Assembly (NCBI GenBank): GCA_026018925.1
Contig: JAKSZU010000006.1
Coordinates: 195,535,449-195,599,448 of the forward strand
Reading direction: 5' to 3'
DNA from: Tupaia tana
Taxonomy: Eukaryota; Chordata; Mammalia; Scandentia; Tupaiidae
Length of the DNA stretch: 64,000 bases
The translations under genes and the position numbers were made by a program. The notes beneath the pieces are model-generated. The model searched no databases, was not told the DNA's origin, and saw only the letters and a program-made list of their open reading frames with translations. This document shows positions 58,045 through 64,000 of the stretch, piece after piece. Positions within the stretch are counted from its first letter, which is position 1. Each line of letters begins with the position of its first letter.

Positions 58045-58302
58045 TTATGTTTTTAGAAGTTTTTGCTACAGAGCGTATGTGCTTGCCAGAAAGACAGAGA
58101 GAGACAGAGAGACAGAAAGTGAGAAATCCCCCAGGGAGGATGGCCACACTGCAGTCCCTTCTTCTCTATTCTCCTCTCAGGATCTACACATGCACACATG
58201 CCTAGTGTGAGTTTATTGGGTCAGCCACAGGGTCCAGGACTCAATCTCTGGTCGACTACATGGGAATCCAGTGACATAGCCATTACACCAACTGCTTGTC
58301 CC
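58045..58302 (-). repeat. tRNA-derived SINE
   Basis: Complete with small losses in the body; ends CTGCTTGTCCCC. Confidence 0.88.
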
Positions 58303-58887
58303 CCTCCCTTTTTTAAATTAATATTGCTGACATAAATTGTTCTTATCATCATGAATAAACAGCAATAACCTTCCATTTGTAGCTTAGCTTTTGTGTCTAC
58401 AGCATCCTGAGGCTCTGCAGTTTCCTAAAATTACATGAAACCAGTAGTAAACTCTGTCATTTCTAAGCTATTTTTATTTTTAATCAACTTTAATATTTAT
58501 GTCTCTTCCTCATGCTGGTTGTTCCAGAACCGTATGGAAAGGATTTCATCACCAAAATAAAGTATGAAAATAAAAACAGTCTTGTGATTCTTGAGCTCTA
58601 TTACCAACTCTCCAGAACCACTCTGTATAGGTTCACTTATTCTCAGTTTTCAAATCCTTTCCATTTCTACTAAGCCTTAGCACCATTAGCCTTCAGGAGA
58701 TACTGAGATGGTAGGAGGTGAGCAGCTTGGAAGCCAATTAACCTAAAGTTCATCTCCAACACACTTCAAAAGAGGGTTCTTAGATGAGGCCATTTCATCA
58801 GAATGCTGAGAAAATACTGTTGGTCTCATTATGTCTCCAGTAATCTTAATAGAAGTTCATTGAATCCTAGATGTAGTCTTATTTTTA
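58303..58887. other. Unassigned sequence
   Basis: No feature recognised. Confidence 0.4.
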
Positions 58888-58898
58888 GCTTATAGCTT

Positions 58899-59170
58899 TT
58901 TTTTTTTTTTTTTTTTTTGAGAGGTTTTCGCTATAGGGCGTGTGCGCTCACCAGACAGACAGAGAGAGACATAGAGACAGAAAGCGAGAAATCACCCCCC
59001 AGGGGGGATGGTCACGCCGCAATCCCTTCTCCTCCATTCTCCTCTCGGGATCTTGGGCACGCACGCACACGTGCCTGGCGTGAGTTTTAAGCCACCGGGT
59101 CCAGGACGCAAACCACGGTCGACTACGTGGGAGTCCAGCGACATAGCCGTTACGCTAACTGCTGGTTCCT
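58899..59170 (-). repeat. tRNA-derived SINE, young copy with exact TSD
   Basis: Very close to the youngest consensus; duplication GCTTATAGCTT at 58888-58898 and 59171-59181. Confidence 0.97.
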
Positions 59171-59181
59171 GCTTATAGCTT

Positions 59182-59936
59182 CTTAGCAGTAGACTCTCAT
59201 TTGGTAGTATATGTCCTCCAAAATTCACAGACTGTGCACATTCTTAGTAGTAAGAATGTGTGGTTCAGCAATTTTTCTTCCCACCTTTTCTTAGAAACCT
59301 GAACTCTTATTTTTTTATTTTTTATTTTCTGAACTCTAATTAAAAAAAGAAAAAATCAATGACTTGGCAGCCCTATGCTTTTCCACTCCATTTATTTGTG
59401 AAGTTCCAGCATTTGAGTGTCTACCCAATGTATCTAGCTAATAAAGTTTACCCGCTAGATCACATCACGTGATGTCTTATGAGATGGTATTTCTGAAGAC
59501 TAGAATATGACACAAAGTCAAGCAGTTAGCACAACCCCAAAATAGTATGGCAAAATTATATTGCTCTTCTCGTGTGGTGAAAGAAAGCAGACTGCTTCTG
59601 GTAATTTTGTTTGTTGGCATAGAGAAAAAAGACATTATTCAGATCGCTTGCTTCATACAAGGCACCAAGAGTTGTAATGATTTGGACCACATATGGAACA
59701 GCAGATGCAATAGGAGTTGCCATCTAATTAAACTTTGGGAAATCCATTTTTATCTTCTAAGACTACTCAACCACTACACTGCCAAATACTAGATTTAAAT
59801 GGGAATCTGCTGGGATTAGTAGCACTGCATTTTTAAGTCTTTGAATGTGGCGCTGATTTTTCTGATTCTTTTATTGTAGTGATATTGCTATTAATTTAAT
59901 GTTATTCTAGGGGTAAGGGACTCTACTATCTTTGAC
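59182..59936. other. Unassigned sequence
   Basis: No feature recognised. Confidence 0.4.
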
Positions 59937-59939
59937 TTG

Positions 59940-59945
59940 GTCTTT

Positions 59946-59977
<32 letters not shown>

Positions 59978-60022
59978 TTCTTCTTCTTCTTCTTTCTTCT
60001 TTCTTCTTCTTTCTTCTTCTTC
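59940..60022. repeat. (TTC)n triplet microsatellite
   Basis: About 80 nt of TTC with TTTC interruptions: an all-pyrimidine tract. A G-rich run follows at 60059-60075. Confidence 0.95.
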
Positions 60023-60075
60023 ATTCCTGATGGAGCATGCACAAGAGAAGAGAGAGAAGGGGGGTGGGGGGGGGC

Positions 60076-61019
60076 AGAGACTCATTACTCCTGATCCCCT
60101 TCCTTTGGTTCTTCAGCTCATCAGAATCTTAGGCTCTCATGAACCTTTTAAATGTGCTTTCAGACAGATTAGGTTGTGGATTCTAACCAAAGTTGTCATT
60201 TGGCTTGCAATACCACACTCCAGTATGCCGCCGAAGGATGGGTCTTATTTGATCTTCTCATGACCAAGTCATTTTTGGAATGGACCTTCATGAATTACTG
60301 TGAGAACTCAGTCTATCACTTTCTAAGGTCATTTATTCCAGTTATACATATAAGAACTTTGGAAATAAAATGTGGAAAGAGTATGAGCTATAATAAGGCA
60401 CTTGTTGTTTTAACACTGAAAACAAAACAAAACAAACAAACAAAAACCCTCACTAGTGATCTTCGAGAGGGCTGGTGTCCCAGAAATTCCTTTTAGTCCA
60501 AATTCATGCTTTCTTCCTCAGGTCACGATTCCTCTGACAATAAACCCTGGTTCTTTTAGGGGAAGACTAGGTTAAAAAAAATGCCCAAACTTGTAATGTC
60601 ATTAATTACTTTAGACAAGATGCCCGCTTTTTCAGTCTGATAGCTCTAGGCATATGATTTGATTGAAGTTTAAAAATGTATTGAAGGGCAAAAATTCTAC
60701 ACCATATATTATCTTGGTTCAATTTAGGGCTCTGATGAGCAGTTCTAGGGGGCGTATTTATTTATAAAACTCAAATAGCACCATAGAGAATATTTCATAA
60801 CTCTTTCATTTCTAAAAATCTAATTTTCAATTGGTCATTATTAAGTTCTCTTTGAGTCAGATCATTATGATTTTATGTTGATCTTCACATCTCTTAATAG
60901 AAAAATATATTTTATTAATTTGCAGTTAAGTGACACTGTTAGATCTTTTTTAGTACAGATTTACTTACCCTTTCTTATCAAACTTAGGGATTCAATTTTT
61001 ATTGTTATGCCTTCCACCA
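60076..61019. other. Unassigned sequence
   Basis: No exon or transposon recognised; (CAAA)n lies at 60420-60445. Confidence 0.4.
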
Positions 61020-61368
61020 GAGCTATGGTCTGAACATGTGTGTCCCTTTAAAATTCAAATGTTGAAATGGTAAGTTCCAAGGTGTTAGGAGGTAGGGGGT
61101 CATTGGGAAGTGATTAGGTCAAGATTACTGAGCCTTCATGACTGGAACTAATGTTTACAAAAACATTAATAGAGAGACCCAGTCCTTCCACCATGTGAGG
61201 ACACAAAAATGCACCTTCTCTGAACCAGAAAACAGGTCCTTGAAAGAGACAAATCTGCCAGTGCCCTGATTTTGGACTTTCAAGCCTTCATAACTAATAA
61301 ACGTCTATGACTTATAAGCTACTCAGTTATGACATTTTATTATAGTAGTTCAAACAGACTAAGATGAC
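61020..61368 (+). mobile_element. Fossil MaLR (MLT1A-type) LTR, non-coding
   Basis: GCTATGGTCTGAACATGTGT, GTTAGGAGGTAGGGGGTCAT, CACCATGTGAGGACACA and a terminal AACAGACTAAGATGA run in MLT1A order over nearly the full LTR length. Solitary, moderately diverged with a few breaks; early eutherian age. Confidence 0.85.
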
Positions 61369-61737
61369 CTATATTCCATGAGCATCACTAAAGCCTATTT
61401 ATGCAAGTGCTACTGTTCCCAGTCTATGTCTCAAAGCTTGGTGATGGTGAAGAGGTGGATTGCATATAAAAGGTCTGCTAGCAAATCCATTTTAGGAATG
61501 TTTTGATTCTGTACACCTATAATATACCAAAAATCAAATGAATGTAGTGTACACTTCTATTGAGTTCACTGTTATAAACAGGTTTGTTAGAAACAGTTCA
61601 GCAAACTAATATAAGGAATTCAGAATATCTGGAGGTATACTTTTACCACTAAATTCAGTTGAGTAGCCTTGGAATTTATCTCTTTCCTAAGATTTAGGAA
61701 ATTCTTGTAGTTCATTTAGAGTAATATTCCTATTCTT
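61369..61737. other. Unassigned sequence
   Basis: No feature recognised. Confidence 0.4.
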
Positions 61738-61746
61738 AGATTTCAC

Positions 61747-62014
61747 ATTTTTTTTTTTTTTGGAGAAGTTTTTGCTATAGGTCGCGTGCGCTCGCCAGAC
61801 AGACAGAGAGAAACATAGAGACAGAAAGCGAGAAATCACCCCCCCAGGGGGGATGGTCACGCTGCAATCCCTTCTCCTCCATTCTCCTCTTGGGATCTTG
61901 GGCACGCACACACATGTGCCCGGCATGAGTTTTAAGCCACCGGGTCCGGGACACGAACTGCGGTCGACTACATGGGAGTTCAGCGACATAGCCATTATGC
62001 TAACTGCTGGTCCC
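61747..62014 (-). repeat. tRNA-derived SINE, young copy with TSD
   Basis: Near-consensus copy; duplication AGATTTCAC at 61738-61746 and 62015-62023. Confidence 0.95.
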
Positions 62015-62023
62015 AGATTTCAC

Positions 62024-64000
62024 TTTTTAATTGATACTGTGTGGCAGCCTCTTGCTGGAGGCTGAGAAACATTGAAGATTTAAGAAAATGGGCCACAAAA
62101 AGAAATTGAGTTCTTGAAGTTAATGCCCTGAGTTGAAGGAGTAGCAGTAGCTTCAAGTTAAATAGGAATTGCTTTTCAAGTCAATCAAAATGGGTCCTTC
62201 TAGAAACACATACACAGATCTTTGAATTTGAAGATCCCAAGCACTCCGCCCCATACTCCACTTCTTATTGCTCAATTCTTGTTTATAATACTACTCAAGG
62301 TGCCCTCTGCTTCCAGGACAATGCTCTAACTTTTATAAAGAGAGAAAGTTAGTAGTACATACATTACCTTTCAGAATGTACTTTTTGAGTTTAGATCACA
62401 CTTCGTACAATTAAAAGAAATAAGACCTTTACATTTAAAAAAAACAGTTTTATAAAATCCCTACATTGTAAGTCCTGAAATTGAGGACTTCCCATTCTCT
62501 CTCTCCCAGGTTTCCCATGGGCTGTGAAAAGCAGCTGCCCTCCTTTCAATCCCATTTCATAACCATGATATTTTCCTAGGACAATAGATATGGGGTCCTT
62601 CAAAGCCTTGTTTTAAGTATGTGTTTCATTTTGGTGATAGTTCCACTTTTGTGGGCCACTATCTTCCAGACTGTGCTTGCTGAATGATATCAGAGTTTTG
62701 ACTGCCTTTTACCTAAACTGTGAAGATAACCAACCTTAAGTTTGCTTCCTACATTACCTAGCAATATGATGACAATACTTGATTTCTGGCATCAATGACT
62801 TTGTTCAGCTGGTTTCAAGGTTATGAGCACCAGATGATAACTCTGGGTCACTTAAACAAAGAAGCATTTCTCTGAAGTAGTACTTGAGTGTGATTGGAAT
62901 CACATACATTCGAAGATGAAAGACTGGGTTTGGAAAACAGGCAAGAGAAGCTCTGAGAAAGGAGGTTCTTAGAAAATAGAAATTATCCATCCAACTCTTC
63001 CACCACCACCTCAACTGATATCTTTAAGACCATAGGGAACCACCGTGGATGGATTCTAAGCCAAGAGCAAACATCGGTGTTGCTAAGCCTGCCATAAACC
63101 CCACCCTGGCTTTAGGAGAGTAGGGAGGGGAGAAATACTTAGGGACCACTGAGTCTCATTAAGATTACAATTGAGGGCTGTTCCCTATTTATAGGAAAAG
63201 AATTTGGAGTTGGGACAATGACAAACAGGTGGTCTTTTACCCAGGAATAGATACTGGCTTGATTAAGAAAAAAAAAAAAATAGACTTTTGGAATACAGAA
63301 GTCTTCTCCATGATTTGTCACTTGCTTATCGCTTCAGGACTCACTCTCCATCCTCTCTCTACCTACAGGTCCCCGATTCAGCCTTACTGAACTTTTTGCA
63401 GTTTTTTGAATTTACTGTTATGTCCTCAGCCCCATGCCTTGCTTATAATGCTTTCTCTGCCAGAAATCTTCTTGTTACTCATCTGTCCCTAGAACACACC
63501 CTCAAATACAGCAAAACTTTCTTCATGAAGGTTTCTAATATTTCCTGTCCCCAACTAATAGAAATAAGGACATGCTCCTTTCAGAAACTACTGTGCTCTT
63601 CATGCACAATACTTTTGATGTAAAGAACCTACACATTTTTGTTTGTAAGTGTTCCTGAGTGTATTTTTATTAATGCATTTTAGTTTATGTAAATATAGTT
63701 GGTTTTATCTCATAATTTCTTTTTTTCAAACAAAAATTTATTTTTATAATATAACCTTGCAATGTATGCAATTAGTCCATGACTTCTAATTGAGAACTTG
63801 ATTTATCTTTGGATATGTTCTATGAAATACAGCAAGGATGTCGCATAACAACATTTTTAGTTCATTTCTTGTTGGAATAGTCATTCTCATGTTTGTAGCT
63901 AAAGCTCAGATTCATAGTTTCCATATTTATTATTTTAGGTAAGATGTTCTTTCTTTTTTTATCACACGGATACTATTTCTTTTTTTATTTTATTTTATTT
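62024..64000. other. Mostly unassigned sequence to the window edge
   Basis: A possible L2-like patch at 63360-63600 (GCTTTCTCTGCCAGAAATCT). No SLRP exon is recognised on either strand, so LUM is not reached. Confidence 0.35.

Noticed and set aside
59891-60085. Glu-rich and Ser-rich frames over the TTC tract
   Set aside because: Translation of a triplet microsatellite on each strand.
62024-64000. Search for a lumican (LUM) exon at the right edge
   Set aside because: No leucine-rich-repeat or class II cysteine-cluster codons found on either strand; LUM is expected tens of kb further on.

Overview
This is nuclear DNA of a placental mammal: AT-rich, intron-bearing, and full of old eutherian repeats (MIR, L2, L1, MER2, MER5A, MaLR LTRs). 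It lies in the small leucine-rich proteoglycan (SLRP) cluster known in mammals as EPYC-KERA-LUM-DCN. The one certain protein-coding gene is keratocan (KERA), on the minus strand. Its coding sequence is complete in two coding exons (48174-49059 and 43196-43368), which splice to an uninterrupted 352-residue protein. One or two candidate non-coding leader exons lie at 50415-50465 and about 50635-50708. Near the left edge, on the same strand, a TATA box followed by a strong splice donor (1936-2046) sits where the first exon of the next gene, EPYC, would be expected. LUM would lie beyond the right edge.

Some fifty copies of a tRNA-derived SINE, on both strands, dominate the rest, by rough estimate a fifth of the bases. 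A copy has a head with pol III A and B boxes, a body with a short C6/G6 palindrome, a CT-rich region and an A-rich tail. Many copies keep exact target-site duplications of 11-17 bp, so the family has been active recently. There are no Alu, B1/B2, ERE, CAN or BovB-type elements, so the host is not a higher primate, murine rodent, horse, carnivore or ruminant. The best guess is a colugo (Dermoptera), whose CYN SINEs are tRNA-derived, but that attribution is from memory and unproven. A second, rarer SINE-like family is also present at 29202, 31970, 40549 and 45626.

Layout: 1-3.2 kb has no main-family SINE and holds the EPYC first-exon candidate. 3.2-46.1 kb is intergenic DNA and KERA intron 2, dense in SINEs, with two internally fragmented L1s (8.5-11.0 kb and 20.6-22.8 kb), a MER2 element (6.56-6.94 kb), several fossil LTRs, and an LTR pair in opposite orientation (29.7-30.5 kb). 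42.4-50.7 kb is KERA. 46.1-53.0 kb, which covers the upstream part of intron 2, exon 2, the leader exons and the promoter, is almost free of recent SINEs. 53-64 kb is intergenic with a few SINEs, MIRs, a fossil MLT1 LTR and simple repeats. Short reading frames outside KERA are repeat-derived or chance and are not annotated as genes.
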